64,000 nt of DNA from Sorangium aterium (GCF_028368935.1 NZ_JAQNDK010000002.1:558001-622000), one strand, 5' to 3'. Counted from the stretch's first letter, positions 9,415-18,756 are shown. Program-made: numbers and translations. Notes: generated from the letters alone by a model not told the origin.

Positions 9415-10653
9415 GTGGCGCAGCCGACGCGCGGTGGGACATCGGAGCCTTCAACCGAGGATGGCCTGACCCTCGCGCCTCCTCTACGCGGCGACCTGGG
9501 CCAGCGCGCCGACGAGGAGCGCGCGACCGGGACCTCGCTTCCGTCTGCGCAGGAGCTCGCGATCGCGCTGCACGAGGTCTCCAACGCGCTCACCGTCATC
9601 GTGGGTTGCATCGAGCGCGCGCAGGGCGAGCAAGGCCCCGAGCTGGGCCGTGCGCTCGGCGTCGCTGCCTCCCGCGCGCGCGACGCTCGCCGCCTGATCC
9701 GGCGAGCCATCGGCGCCGAGGGCGAGGGGCGTCCGGCGGGCGACGGCGAGGTCGCGTCGAGGCCGCTGGGGGAGCCGGCGCGCCTGATCGCCGACGTCAT
9801 CGACGACGCCGTGACGGGGCTCGAGCCCGAGGCGCGGCGCTCCGCGATCGCGCTCCGCGCGGTGATCGAGCCCGCGATCGCGCGGACCGGCGTGAGCAAC
9901 GGCGCTGCGGTCGTGCAGATCTTGACGAACCTGCTGCTCAACGCGGTGGCGCTGTCGCCCCGCGGCTCGTCCGTCCGTGTCGATGCCAGGCTCGAGGGCG
10001 CCGCGGTCGTCATCGGCGTCGCGGACCAGGGGCCAGGCGTCCCGCCGTCGCGCCGCGCGACGCTGCTGAGCTCGGGCGTCTCGACGCGGCCTGGCGGAGC
10101 GGGCATCGGTCTCCGCCACTCCGCAGCGCTGGCGAGCGCTGCCGGCGGCGGGCTCGCGCTCGTGCCTTCGGATGAAGGCGCTCGCTTCGAGCTGCGCTGG
10201 CCCGTCGAGGACACTCCCCCTGCCGACGCCCCGCCCCGCGAAGCAGGCGCCGAGGAAGGGCCGCCCGTGCCGCGGAGCATGGCGTCGCCGTCGCAGCCGG
10301 GGACGGTCCTGGATGGCGTCAGGATCCTGGTGGTCGAGGACGACGACGCGGTGGTGGATCTGCTCGACACGGCGCTCACCGCGCGTGGCGCGAGCATCGT
10401 CAGCGTGCAGAGCGCGCTCGAGCTCCCGGGGGCCCTCGCCTCCGGGCCGTTCCAGGCTGCGCTGCTCGACATCTCGCCGATCCAGCAGGACGTCCTCGGC
10501 ACCGTCTCCGCCGTGCGCAGGGCCAACCCGGACGTGCGGCTCGTGGTCATGTCCGGCAGCGCCGGCGCCGATCCTCTCCCCGCGAACTCCGGCGTGTCCT
10601 GGGTGCGCAAGCCGTTCGAGATCCGCGAGATCGTCGAGGCGCTCGTCCGCTGA
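9415..10653 (+). CDS. Hybrid sensor histidine kinase/response regulator
   Basis: 412 residues, GTG start. An H-box-like motif LHEVSNALTVI (His53) is followed by a HATPase_c domain with an N-box (ILTNLLLNAV), G1 (VADQGPGVP) and G2 (GGAGIGLRHS) around residues 155-260. A receiver domain occupies about 300-412, with the acidic pair VVEDDD, phospho-acceptor Asp in ALLDIS (about 352), Ser in VMSGS and the conserved Lys in VRKPF. There is no transmembrane or PAS segment, so it is cytosolic and its input is unknown. The order kinase then receiver suggests an intramolecular phosphorelay. It sits 57 bp after the secreted protein on the same strand, but no shared function is evident. Confidence 0.85.
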   Translation: MAQPTRGGTSEPSTEDGLTLAPPLRGDLGQRADEERATGTSLPSAQELAIALHEVSNALTVIVGCIERAQGEQGPELGRALGVAASRARDARRLIRRAIGAEGEGRPAGDGEVASRPLGEPARLIADVIDDAVTGLEPEARRSAIALRAVIEPAIARTGVSNGAAVVQILTNLLLNAVALSPRGSSVRVDARLEGAAVVIGVADQGPGVPPSRRATLLSSGVSTRPGGAGIGLRHSAALASAAGGGLALVPSDEGARFELRWPVEDTPPADAPPREAGAEEGPPVPRSMASPSQPGTVLDGVRILVVEDDDAVVDLLDTALTARGASIVSVQSALELPGALASGPFQAALLDISPIQQDVLGTVSAVRRANPDVRLVVMSGSAGADPLPANSGVSWVRKPFEIREIVEALVR

Positions 10654-10839
10654 AGGGCCCGCGGGACGGTGCGCGCAGCGCTCGGTGCGGTGTGTGCGGG
10701 CGTGCTCCTCTGGTGCGCGCCCCGGTCACACGGCCGCAGCCAGGGCAGCGGGCGATCGGCCAAGGCCGCGAGGCCGCCACGGCTGAGCAGCGCGGGCGCT
10801 GCGCCGTGTGACGACTGTGACGAGGTTGTGAGGATTAGC

Positions 10840-10867
10840 TTGACTTCCCCGGCCAGCTGGGTAGGTT
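10840..10867 (+). promoter_or_regulatory. Probable sigma-70 promoter of tRNA-Leu
   Basis: TTGACT at 10840-10845 and TAGGTT at 10862-10867 are separated by 16 bp and end about 20 bp before the mature tRNA 5' end. The -35 matches the consensus at five of six positions; the -10 is a weaker match. Position relative to the tRNA is the main support. Confidence 0.5.
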
Positions 10868-10886
10868 CCGTCCCGCAACCGCACTC

Positions 10887-10968
10887 GCGAAGGTGGCGGA
10901 ATTGGCAGACGCACTAGCTTGAGGTGCTAGCGGGTAACACCGTGGGGGTTCAAGTCCCCCCCTTCGCA
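10887..10968 (+). tRNA. tRNA-Leu (anticodon GAG)
   Basis: Cloverleaf read by eye. Acceptor stem GCGAAGG pairs with CCTTCGC, with discriminator A at 10968. The anticodon stem CTAGC/GCTAG encloses the loop TTGAGGT, giving anticodon GAG, which reads CUC and CUU leucine codons. A long variable arm typical of class II tRNAs follows, then a T arm with five G-C pairs around TTCAAGT. CCA is not encoded and would be added after transcription. CUC is by far the preferred Leu codon in the neighbouring genes, so this is likely a heavily used tRNA. Confidence 0.96.
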
Positions 10969-11612
10969 CTCCCTGTCTCTCTCTCGACGCATCGTTCTCC
11001 AATCCTTGTGCACACCTGGCTGAGTGTTTTCCCTCAGCGCGTGTGCGGTACCGGTGGCGCCGCCCCTGTGTCTTGACGGGGCCGCCCGGTTTCGGAGCTC
11101 GCGTCTGAACCTCGACGGCTCGCCCTGGCACCGCTGAGCGCTCGTCTGCGCCAGCTGGACGCAGGGCGATGCATGCGGGCAGCACATGATGCATGCGGGC
11201 AGCACATGCCGCGTGGAGCGTGGCGCTCCGGGGGAGGCGCGCGACAGACCGCCTGTTCGGGGCGGATGTCACGCGAGTTCGCGCGGGGGATGCACATGAG
11301 AGCGCGCTGGAGAGGCCTCAGGGCTCCTCCGAACGGTTGGGCCGACGCGTCGTTTCGGCGGCTGCCCCGAGGCTTCTCGCTGGCTGTCCGGCCCAGGCGA
11401 TCCTCGCAGACTCGCTCGATACGGACGATGGGCCATGTCCCTATCGCACTGGAGTCGACGCCAATCGATCCATCGGTTGTGCGCGCCAGGTGCCCGCGGC
11501 AAAGGCTTCGAACGAGGATCCATGCCGTTCGTGGAGGGTCCACTCCGCATGTTCCAGAGTGCGTCGTCCTGCCGGTCCTCCACCGGCTGACCCATCGACA
11601 GGAAAGCACGGC
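10969..11612. other. Intergenic region after tRNA-Leu
   Basis: These 644 bp hold no convincing gene. Open frames on both strands lack motifs. It contains a perfect 20-bp tandem duplication (listed separately). I saw no integrase gene, no copy of the tRNA 3' end and no att-like repeat that would mark an island at the tRNA. Confidence 0.4.
11168..11207. repeat. Perfect 20-bp tandem duplication
   Basis: GATGCATGCGGGCAGCACAT occurs twice head to tail (11168-11187 and 11188-11207) in non-coding DNA downstream of the tRNA. It looks like a recent slippage duplication. Confidence 0.9.
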
Positions 11613-12236
11613 ATGAATCGACCCTGGCTCGCCCTCGTTCTCTACGGGATCTACCTTGCGCTCGCGTTCGGATGGCGCTCGCTCAGGCAGCGCAGCGCGA
11701 CAGGATCGGCGGGCTTCCGCGGCATCTCGGGGCCACCCGGGTCGCTGCCGTGGCTCGGCGGCGTGCTCTTCGTGATCGCGCTCGTCCTGGGAGCGCTGGC
11801 CCCCGTCGCGGAGCTCGCGGCCTGGATCGCTCCCCTCGCCGATCCTGGCCTGCCGCTCGTCGGCCTCGGCGCGGCCATGACGATCTCGGGGACGCTCGGC
11901 ACGCTCTGGTCACAGGGCGCGATGGGCGCGTCCTGGCGCATCGGCGTGAGCGAGGCGGAGCGAACGGGCCTCGTGACCGGAGGCCCGTTCGCGGTGGTGC
12001 GGAACCCCGTCTTCAGCTTCATGATGCTGGCCGCGCTCGGGCTGCTGCTGATCCTCCCGAACGCGGCCGCGCTCGCCTCGCTCGTCGCGCTGGTCATCGC
12101 GATCGAGCTGCAGGTCCGCCTGGTCGAGGAGCCGTACCTCCTGCGCGCCCACGGCGGCGCGTACGCGGCCTACTGCGCGAAGGTCGGCCGCTTCCTGCCC
12201 GGGATCGGCCGAGGGGGCTCGCCGCCGTCGCCCTGA
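11613..12236 (+). CDS. Isoprenylcysteine/phospholipid methyltransferase-like membrane protein
   Basis: 207 residues from ATG 11613, which has AGGA 10 bp upstream; a longer frame extends upstream to 11193 but lacks coding character. Predicted hydrophobic segments lie at about 1-17, 46-70, 75-100 and 135-165. The C-terminal half carries the family pattern of ICMT/PEMT-type methyltransferases: TGGPFAVVRNPVF (the R(H/N)P motif), then two helices, then EEPYLLRAHGGAYAAYCAKVGRFLPG (as separate short motifs VEEPYL and YAAYCAKV), corresponding to the E-E-P/L...Y..Y...V.RF.P signature that binds S-adenosylmethionine. It probably methylates a lipid or small hydrophobic substrate in the inner membrane. 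The substrate cannot be told from sequence. Confidence 0.75.
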   Translation: MNRPWLALVLYGIYLALAFGWRSLRQRSATGSAGFRGISGPPGSLPWLGGVLFVIALVLGALAPVAELAAWIAPLADPGLPLVGLGAAMTISGTLGTLWSQGAMGASWRIGVSEAERTGLVTGGPFAVVRNPVFSFMMLAALGLLLILPNAAALASLVALVIAIELQVRLVEEPYLLRAHGGAYAAYCAKVGRFLPGIGRGGSPPSP

Positions 12237-12238
12237 CG

Positions 12239-12262
12239 CCCCTCAGCTCGCCAGGGGCAGCG
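12239..12262. terminator. Weak hairpin between convergent genes
   Basis: GCCCCT and AGGGGC form a 6-bp stem around 12239-12262 between the convergent methyltransferase-like gene and the receiver-GAF-kinase gene. It overlaps the kinase stop codon and has no T-tract, so a terminator role is tentative. Confidence 0.3.
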
Positions 12263-13880
12263 AGAAGTGGATCGTCGTCCCCTGGCCCGGGGCGCTCTCG
12301 ACCGCCATGGTCCCGTGGTGCGCCTCGACGATGCCCCGCGCGATGTAGAGGCCGAGCCCCGCCCCCGTGCGCGACTCCTGCGAGGCCTTCCAGTAGCGAT
12401 CGAAGAGGTGCGGCTGGTGCTCGGGCGGGATGCCCGGGCCCGTATCGGCCACCGAGAAGCGCGCGCTGTCGGCGACCCGGCGGAGCGACACGCTCACGAC
12501 GCCGCCCCTCGGCGTGAACTTCAGCGCGTTGCCGAGCAGGTTCGAGAAGACCTGGAGCACGCGATCCCGGTCGGCGAGGACCTCCAGGCCCGCGTCGAGC
12601 GGCCCCTGCGTCACCCGGCAGCCCTTCGCCTCCGCGAGCGACGCGGCGGCGTCGAGCGCCTCGCGGACGAGCGTCCCGCCCCGCTCCACCCTCGGCGACA
12701 CCACGAGCCGCCCCGCCTCGATGCGCGACGCGTCGAGCAGATCCTCGATGAGCCGCGTCATGCTCTGGATGCCGCGGTCCATGCGGTCGACGAGCTGGAC
12801 GGCGTCGTCGTCGTCGCCGTCCTTCCGCAGGAGCAGATCGCTCCGCAGCAGCGACGCCGTGATCGCGATCGTGTTGAGCGGGTTCCGGAGATCGTGCGAC
12901 ACGATCGCCAGGAGGTCGTCCCGGGCGCGCGTCGCGGCCTGCGCCTCGTTGTAGAGCCGCGCGTTCTCTAGGGCGACGGAGGCCGACTGCGCGAGCTGGG
13001 TGAGCAGCACCTCGTCGCTCTCCACGAAGGGGCCGTCGCGCCGATCGAGCAGCTGGATGCTCCCGATGCACTGGCCGTCCCGGCCGCGCAGCGGCGCCGC
13101 GAGGAGCGAGCGCGGGTGGAGCTCCGCCGGCGAGCGCGAGAGCACGTCGGCGCACGTCGGATCGCTCGCGATCTCGTCGCCCGTCAGCCGGACGCTGGTG
13201 CTCCTCCGCTCGATCAGGCCGAACGCGACCTCGCGGATGCCGTCGCGGTCCTCCCGCGCGGCGTACTCCTCCGACAGCGAGACGCCCGTCAAGGGCCGCT
13301 GCTCCACGCCCCGCGCCGCCAGCCGCGAGGCCGCGACGCCGGCGTCGAGCAGCGCGCGCGCCTCGTCGGTGGTGCGCTGGATCAGCTCGTTCAGCGAGAG
13401 CGACCGGTGGATGCGCAGCGTCGCCTCGGTGAGCTGCGCGAGCTGGTTCGCGTGGCGGGCGAGCGCCCTGCGCGCCTCCTCCTCGCGGCGCTCCGCCTCG
13501 CTCAGCCGCAGGACGTGGCGCAGGCTCTGCACCAGCCGCTCGGGCGTCAGCAGGTTCTTCGGCACGTAGTCCGCCGCGCCCCGCTTCATCAGATCGACCG
13601 CGAGCGACTCGTCGCCCTGCCCGGTCAGCATGATGAACGGCGCCGTGAGCTTCGCGTTGCGCGCCGCCTCGATCACCGCGAGCCCGTCGCCCCCGGGGAG
13701 GTAATAGTCGAGCAGCACGCAGTCGATCTGCTGCTCGTACAGCACCGCGAGCGCCGAATCGACGGAATCGGCCTCCCTGATCTCGGCGTCGACGCGGCCG
13801 CTCCGCAGCGCGCGCAAGATCGCGATCCGATCGACCGTGTCGTCGTCGACGACGAGGAGGCGAACCGACCTCGGGCTCAA
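12243..13880 (-). CDS. Receiver-GAF-histidine kinase (phytochrome-like signalling protein)
   Basis: 545 residues. An N-terminal receiver (about 7-125; LVVDDDTVDR, LLDYYLPGGDG with phospho-Asp, MLTGQG, DYVPKN) is followed by a coiled linker, a GAF domain (about 165-310), a HisKA H-box (IVSHDLRNPLNTI, His about 328) and a HATPase_c domain (FSNLLGNALKF, VADTGPGIP, GAGLGLYIA, about 435-545). The TTG start at 13880 overlaps the stop of the upstream receiver gene by two bases (TTGA), so the two are probably translationally coupled. The receiver at the N terminus suggests that this kinase is itself controlled by phosphorylation, perhaps within the cluster with 13877-17215. Soluble; the GAF ligand is unknown. 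Confidence 0.88.
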   Translation of the reverse strand: MSPRSVRLLVVDDDTVDRIAILRALRSGRVDAEIREADSVDSALAVLYEQQIDCVLLDYYLPGGDGLAVIEAARNAKLTAPFIMLTGQGDESLAVDLMKRGAADYVPKNLLTPERLVQSLRHVLRLSEAERREEEARRALARHANQLAQLTEATLRIHRSLSLNELIQRTTDEARALLDAGVAASRLAARGVEQRPLTGVSLSEEYAAREDRDGIREVAFGLIERRSTSVRLTGDEIASDPTCADVLSRSPAELHPRSLLAAPLRGRDGQCIGSIQLLDRRDGPFVESDEVLLTQLAQSASVALENARLYNEAQAATRARDDLLAIVSHDLRNPLNTIAITASLLRSDLLLRKDGDDDDAVQLVDRMDRGIQSMTRLIEDLLDASRIEAGRLVVSPRVERGGTLVREALDAAASLAEAKGCRVTQGPLDAGLEVLADRDRVLQVFSNLLGNALKFTPRGGVVSVSLRRVADSARFSVADTGPGIPPEHQPHLFDRYWKASQESRTGAGLGLYIARGIVEAHHGTMAVESAPGQGTTIHFSLPLAS

Positions 13881-14293
13881 GGCATCTCCACGAGCGTCCA
13901 GTACCGGTTCAGCGCCGTCATGAGCTCGACGAAGCTCAGGAACGTCACCGGCTTGAGCAGGTAGCCCGCGACGTTCAGATCGTACGCGTCCACCTTGTCC
14001 CGATCGTCGTTCGAGGTCGTCAGCACGACGACGGGCGTCGCCCGCAGCGAGACGTCGGCCCGGAGCTCGCGGAGGAACTCGATGCCGTTCATCCTGGGCA
14101 TGTTCAGGTCGAGCAGGACGAGGCGCCGATCCCTGGGCACCTGGTTGCCGCGCAGCAGATCGAGCCCCTCCACGCCGTCGCCCGCCACCCAGAGCGGGTT
14201 CGTGATCTTGCCCCTCTCGAACGCCCTCCGGACGTTCATCACATCGACGGTGTCGTCCTCGACCAGGATAATATTCAGGATTTTACCGTCCAT
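13877..14293 (-). CDS. Stand-alone response regulator receiver (Rcp1-like)
   Basis: 138 residues if started at ATG 14293; another in-frame ATG at 14305 adds four residues. I prefer 14293 because AGGACGAGG lies directly upstream of it, while 14305 has no ribosome binding site. It is a single receiver domain: VEDDTVD acidic pair, LLDLNMPRMNG with phospho-Asp, LTTSNDD, and the conserved Lys in YLLKPV. The E-D-D...L.A/V.DG.EAL..L and N-M-P patterns match the Rcp1/CheY-like subgroup that works beside GAF kinases. The product likely shuttles phosphate between the hybrid kinase upstream (14369-17215) and the receiver-GAF-kinase downstream, which it overlaps. Confidence 0.9.
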   Translation of the reverse strand: MDGKILNIILVEDDTVDVMNVRRAFERGKITNPLWVAGDGVEGLDLLRGNQVPRDRRLVLLDLNMPRMNGIEFLRELRADVSLRATPVVVLTTSNDDRDKVDAYDLNVAGYLLKPVTFLSFVELMTALNRYWTLVEMP

Positions 14294-14368
14294 CCTCGTC
14301 CTCATGGAGGGGGCAAGCGCCGGCCCGTTGATAGCATCATACGCAGCCCGCGCGCAGGGGCTACGGCG

Positions 14369-17215
14369 CTACGGCCAGCTACCACGCTTGCCCGCGCGGC
14401 CCACGAGGTGCGCCACCGCGGTCACCAGGCTGTTCGGCTCGATGGGCTTGGCCAGGTGCATCTGGAAGCCGGCGGCGATCGCCTGGCGGCGGTCCTCCAT
14501 GCGCGTGTAGGCGGTGAGCGCCAGCGCCGGTATGCCGCTCGCGGGGACGTCGGCCCCCAGCGCGCGCAGCCGCCGCATCATCGCGTAACCGTCCTCGCCC
14601 GGCATGCCGATGTCGCTCACGAGCACGTCGAACTCGCCCATGTGAAGGGCCTCGAGCGCCGCTCCGGCTGAGGCCGCCTCGCTCACCGTCGCGCCGGCGC
14701 GCACGAAGATGATGCCGAGCAGCTCGCGGGCGTCGGTCTCGTCGTCGACCACGAGGACCCGGATGCCCTCGAGGACGCGCCGCGCCGCGCCCCCCTGCGC
14801 CTCGCCGCCCCGGCGCTGCGGGGACGGCGTCGCCGCGAGCGCCTCCGCGCGGATCGGCAGCCGCACCCGGAAGCGCGCGCCCTTGCCCTCTCCGTCGCTC
14901 TCGGCGTGCACGCTGCCGCCCTGCGCCTCCGCCAGGTGCCGCACGATGGCAAGGCCGAGCCCGAGCCCGCCGTGGGCCCGGGTCATCCCCCCGTCCGCCT
15001 GCCGGAACCGCTCGAAAAGGAACGGGAGGAAGCTCTTCGGGATGCCCTCGCCGTTGTCCTCCACCTCGACCTCGAGCGTCGCCTCGACGCGCCGGGCGAG
15101 GGCCCGCACGTGGCCCCCGGACGGCGTGAACTTCACCGCGTTCGTGAGCAGGTTCCACACGACCTGCTGGAGCCTCTCCGCGTCGCCGAGGAAGACGCCC
15201 ACGTCGTCGGCGACGGAGATGTCGACCGCGACGCCCTTCGCCAGCGCCGCCGGGCGCACGAGGTCGAGCGCCGCGGCGAGCACCTGCCCCACGTCGACCG
15301 GATCGGTCCGGAGCTGCAGCTTCCCCGCGATGATCGTCGAGGCGTCGAGGACGTCCTCGATGAGCTGCGACTGCGCCTTCGCGTTGCGCTCGATCGTGGC
15401 GAGCCCCCGCTCGAGCGACTCGGCGTCCACCTCGCCCGTGCGGAGGATCCGCGCCCAGCCCAGGATCGACTGGAGCGGCGTCCTGAGCTCGTGCGACACC
15501 GTCGCGAGGAACTCGTCCTTGAGCCGGTTCAGCTGCTCGGCGTGCTGGCGCGCGCGCTGCTCCTGATCGAGGAGCTGGGCGCGCTCGGCGTCGGTGCGCT
15601 TCTGCTCCGTGATGTCGTGGAACGAGATGCCGACGCCGTCGCCCAGCGCCACCGCGATGGCGCGGAACGTCCGCGGAGCGCCCTCGTGCGCGCAGAAGAG
15701 CTCGACCCTCGCGGGCTCCCCGGTCTCCACGACGCGCGCGTACGCGTCGAACGCGCTCGCGAGCGCGCTGCCAGGGACCTCGACCGAGAGCCGCTTGCCC
15801 TCCAGATCCTTGCCGCGACCCCCGACGATCGGCCCCGTGGCCGGGTTCACGTAGACCCACTCGAAGTCGGAGATCGCCCCGGACGCGTCGCGCACGCTGC
15901 GCAGCATCATGAACCCGTCGGGCGACGCCTCTTGCACGGTGCGGAACCTCGCCTCGCTCGCCCGCAGCGCCTGCTCGATCGACTTCCGCTCCGTGATGTC
16001 GGTCGCGGTGCAGGTGATGCCGATGATCTCGCCCGTGTCATCGCTCAGCGGCTCGATCGAGACGTCGATGTGCTGGGTGCGGCCGCCGGCGCGCACCGCG
16101 ATCTCGCGCCGCTGGCCGACGCCGCTGGCGAGCACGTCGCACTTCGTCCGATCGAGCGACCTCGCGGCCTCCGGGTCCTCCAGCACCTCCCCGTCGGTCT
16201 TCCCGAGCACCTCGCGCTCGGACTTGCCGAACGAGTTGTGCATCCACGTGTAGCGCAGGTCCCGGTCCTGGGTGAACACCATGACCGGCGATCCCCGGAG
16301 CGCCTTGCGGAAGCGCTCCTCGTTCACGCGGAGCGCCTGCTCCGCGCGCAGGCGCTGGGCCACGCTCTGCTGGAGCTCGAGCGCGAGCCGCTCCGCCTTC
16401 CGGCGCGCGCCGATCTGCTCGGTCACGTCGAACGCCGTCGCCATGACGCCCTCCACGGCGCCGCTCACGTCGTGCACCGGCTTGCACAGGACGTTGTACA
16501 GCCGCTCGACCGTCTCGCCGGTCCAGCGCGTGATCCGCACCGGGATCTCGCTCGCCACGCTCGGCTCGCCGCTCGCCAGGACGGCCTCGAGCTGCGCGTG
16601 CAGCGGCTGCCCGCGGAGCTCCGGGACCGCCTCGACGAGCGGCTTGCCGAGGAGATCGTCGCGGCCGACCATGCGGCAGAAGAGCGGGTTCGCGAGCTCG
16701 AACACGAGCGATGCGCCCTTGAGGAAGCAGATCGGCGCGGGCGCCTGAGCGAGCAGCGAGCCGCTCCTGCTCCGCTCCATCTCCGTGCGCCGGCGCTCGG
16801 TCTCGATCGCCTCCAGCTGGAGTCGGGTGTGCTCGCTTACCGCCTGGGCGATGCCCGCGTCCACGCGCTCGGAGAGCGCCTCGATCTGCCGCACATCCGG
16901 CGTGATCCCGGCCTCCTCCAGCTCGCGAAGGATGGATTGCCGGAGGACGCCGTACTCGCGGACCATCACGTTCAGGTCGAGCCCGTGCTCCCAGCGCATC
17001 TCGCCGTGCTCGCGCGCGGCTTCGTTGCTGCCGGCCGTCGATGCGCGCTGCTCCAGGCTGGCGGCCACCTCGTCGAGGAAGGTCGGCAGCGAGTTGATGA
17101 TGAGCGGCTTCGGCATGTTGCGCACGACCGCGCTTCGCTTGCGCAGCTCGCCCACGAACCGTTCGATGATGGCCTCGCGGCGGGTCCTGATGAGCGTGGG
17201 GAGCGGGATCGTCAT
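14369..17215 (-). CDS. Multi-PAS hybrid histidine kinase with RsbR-type N-terminal region
   Basis: 948 residues. Residues 1-145 are helical and contain RWEHGLDLNVMVREYGVLR, a pattern of RsbRD-type N-terminal sensor regions. Three PAS domains follow (about 150-275, 300-420, 425-545); each ends in a PAC-like FDVTEQ, ATDITERK or FHDITEQK motif. The HisKA H-box FLATVSHELRTPL (His about 575), HATPase_c (VVWNLLTNAVKF, VEDNGEGIP, GLGLGLAIV) and a C-terminal receiver (about 818-948; VVDDETDA, VLVSDIGMPGEDG, and a Lys in HLAKPIEP) complete it. No transmembrane segment is seen, so sensing is cytosolic. It lies 75 bp upstream of the stand-alone receiver on the same strand, and the three genes probably form one phosphorelay operon. 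Confidence 0.9.
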   Translation of the reverse strand: MTIPLPTLIRTRREAIIERFVGELRKRSAVVRNMPKPLIINSLPTFLDEVAASLEQRASTAGSNEAAREHGEMRWEHGLDLNVMVREYGVLRQSILRELEEAGITPDVRQIEALSERVDAGIAQAVSEHTRLQLEAIETERRRTEMERSRSGSLLAQAPAPICFLKGASLVFELANPLFCRMVGRDDLLGKPLVEAVPELRGQPLHAQLEAVLASGEPSVASEIPVRITRWTGETVERLYNVLCKPVHDVSGAVEGVMATAFDVTEQIGARRKAERLALELQQSVAQRLRAEQALRVNEERFRKALRGSPVMVFTQDRDLRYTWMHNSFGKSEREVLGKTDGEVLEDPEAARSLDRTKCDVLASGVGQRREIAVRAGGRTQHIDVSIEPLSDDTGEIIGITCTATDITERKSIEQALRASEARFRTVQEASPDGFMMLRSVRDASGAISDFEWVYVNPATGPIVGGRGKDLEGKRLSVEVPGSALASAFDAYARVVETGEPARVELFCAHEGAPRTFRAIAVALGDGVGISFHDITEQKRTDAERAQLLDQEQRARQHAEQLNRLKDEFLATVSHELRTPLQSILGWARILRTGEVDAESLERGLATIERNAKAQSQLIEDVLDASTIIAGKLQLRTDPVDVGQVLAAALDLVRPAALAKGVAVDISVADDVGVFLGDAERLQQVVWNLLTNAVKFTPSGGHVRALARRVEATLEVEVEDNGEGIPKSFLPFLFERFRQADGGMTRAHGGLGLGLAIVRHLAEAQGGSVHAESDGEGKGARFRVRLPIRAEALAATPSPQRRGGEAQGGAARRVLEGIRVLVVDDETDARELLGIIFVRAGATVSEAASAGAALEALHMGEFDVLVSDIGMPGEDGYAMMRRLRALGADVPASGIPALALTAYTRMEDRRQAIAAGFQMHLAKPIEPNSLVTAVAHLVGRAGKRGSWP

Positions 17216-17799
17216 GATCGGATCGTTCGCGGCGGGAGCCCGACCTCGGCAGACGTCGCCGTCAGGGCGCCTGCGCGGCGAGCGGCGAGCGGCGGTGGGC
17301 GATCAGCGGCGCGGGTGGCATCGGCGAGCACGGTATCTTCGGAGAGCTGACCGGCCGCCACAAGGCGCGCTGACAGCGCGGCCTCGGACGGCCGACCGCC
17401 GCTCTCCTGAGATAGCCGCGGCCGGCTCTCCGTCGACATCGATCTCGACACCGGCCTTGAGCTGCGCCTGATTTCCACCTCACTCGCACAAGCCCAGGCG
17501 CGAGCAAGCGTTGTGCCGAGACAGGCCAGCCGATGAACAACGTGATGCTCGGTGCGCGACGTCACGAGTGAGGCAATTTGCCGCAGCTACCCCGCCCGCC
17601 CGTGTCGTGCGGCGGCACTACAGCGAGCCGCCGGGGCGCCCGGACGCTCCGCGGCTCCGGCGAACTCGCGATGTCGCGGCACGTCGGCTGCAACGACGTA
17701 GCGGCGTAACGACGTAACCGCTGCAATCGCTGCAACAACGCAGCATCGAAGCGCTGGAACACCGATTCACCCAGTGATTCACCCAATGAGGAGGTTATC
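17216..17799. other. Divergent intergenic region
   Basis: These 584 bp separate the minus-strand kinase cluster from the plus-strand stress genes and should hold promoters for both. Short direct repeats (ACGACGTA spaced by 8-9 bp, and GCTGCAA twice) occur at about 17693-17745. No gene is supported, and no promoter was assigned. Confidence 0.4.
17789..17795 (+). promoter_or_regulatory. Strong Shine-Dalgarno of the DUF1328 gene
   Basis: GAGGAGG at 17789-17795, four bases before ATG 17800, fixes the start of the small membrane peptide. Confidence 0.75.
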
Positions 17800-17964
17800 A
17801 TGCTCAGTTGGAGTGTCGCGTTCTTCATCGTGGCGATCCTCGCTGCGATCCTCGGCTTCGGCGGCCTCGCGGCGAGCGCCGCCTCGGTGGCGAAGCTGCT
17901 CTTCGTCATCTTCCTCGTCCTGGCGGTCGTCTCCCTCGCGCTCGGCCGACGCGCCCCGACCTGA
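17800..17964 (+). CDS. DUF1328 family small membrane protein
   Basis: 54 residues; too short for many gene finders but well supported. It begins [20 protein letters not shown], then [20 protein letters not shown], and ends with a short basic tail. The two hydrophobic helices with L.W...F...A..A...GF.G.A..A...AK.LF.IFL match the DUF1328 family (E. coli YtjA type). A textbook GAGGAGG precedes the ATG. The family is widespread near stress genes, but its function is unknown; it presumably inserts in the inner membrane. It is the first gene of a row of small plus-strand genes running to 19325, although the 234-bp gap to the next one suggests a separate transcript. Confidence 0.88.
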   Translation: MLSWSVAFFIVAILAAILGFGGLAASAASVAKLLFVIFLVLAVVSLALGRRAPT

Positions 17965-18198
17965 CGCCATGCGCACCGCACGTGCCCGGAGGCCACGATC
18001 GGGGCGACATGCCTCGCCAGGCCGGGCGGTATCCATGATTCCGCATGGCACGTCTGTCGCAATACGCAATACCGCGGGTCGACCCATCTATCGCGCCATG
18101 AGGCCCATCCCGGGCGGCGTCGATGGGGCGTCCGTGTCGCGCTGGGCTCTCGCCCGGACGCAAGGTCGCGCGTCGACCGAAGACCAGAGGAGATCATC

Positions 18199-18756
18199 AT
18201 GTTGACCGTCCGAACATTCCTGCCTATCGCCATCGTCATGAGCGCCGTCGTGGGCTGCGAGTCTCCCACGGCGGACGCGCAAACCAAGGCCGAGCGCGCG
18301 CAGCGCGAGGCGCAGCAGAAGGCGGCGGAGGTCGCCACCGAGCTCGACAAGAAGGTCGCCGAGATCGACCGGCGGGCCGAGCGGGCGACCGACGACGCGC
18401 TCCGGGAGGCCGCGGAGAAGCTCAACAACGCCGCCGTCAAGGCCCAGGAGAAGACGGCAGAGGCCCAGGCGGAGCTGGCGAAGGCGCGCGAGGACGTGCG
18501 CGCGTCCACGTCGCGCAGGATCGAGGACCTCGAGAAGGATGCCGTCGAGCTCCGCGAAAAGGCCGAGAAGAAGCTGCCCAAGGACGAGGTCGGCAGGTTG
18601 ATGAAGGATGTGGAGGACAAGTCGGAGGCGGTCCGCAGGAGCCTGCGCGACCTCGACGCGGCGACCAGCGAGACCCTCGACCAGGTGAAACAAGGCGTCT
18701 ACCAGCGGGTGGACGAGCTGGATCGCGCGATCCAGGCGGCGAAGCGGCGCGTCTGA
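18199..18756 (+). CDS. Coiled-coil lipoprotein
   Basis: 185 residues. The signal sequence (MLTVRTFLPIAIVMSAVVGC) ends in the lipobox VVGC, so Cys20 is likely lipidated. The rest is almost uninterrupted charged alpha helix rich in Ala, Glu, Lys, Arg and Asp, with heptad-like spacing (for example DKKVAEIDRRAERA, AEAQAELAKAREDV), predicted to be a long coiled coil like Lpp-type or LEA-like envelope proteins. Its ATG has GAGGAGATCATC upstream. It may tether or space the envelope or protect it under stress. No specific family was recognised. Confidence 0.8.
   Translation: MLTVRTFLPIAIVMSAVVGCESPTADAQTKAERAQREAQQKAAEVATELDKKVAEIDRRAERATDDALREAAEKLNNAAVKAQEKTAEAQAELAKAREDVRASTSRRIEDLEKDAVELREKAEKKLPKDEVGRLMKDVEDKSEAVRRSLRDLDAATSETLDQVKQGVYQRVDELDRAIQAAKRRV

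Noticed and set aside
10969-11612. Genomic-island attachment site behind tRNA-Leu
   Set aside because: No integrase and no repeat of the tRNA 3' end were seen; only a local 20-bp duplication.
14906-17350. 814-codon plus-strand frame opposite the hybrid kinase
   Set aside because: No motifs; composition-driven.
17562-18620. 352-codon minus-strand frame over the DUF1328 and lipoprotein genes
   Set aside because: Antisense to two genes with strong ribosome binding sites; no motifs.
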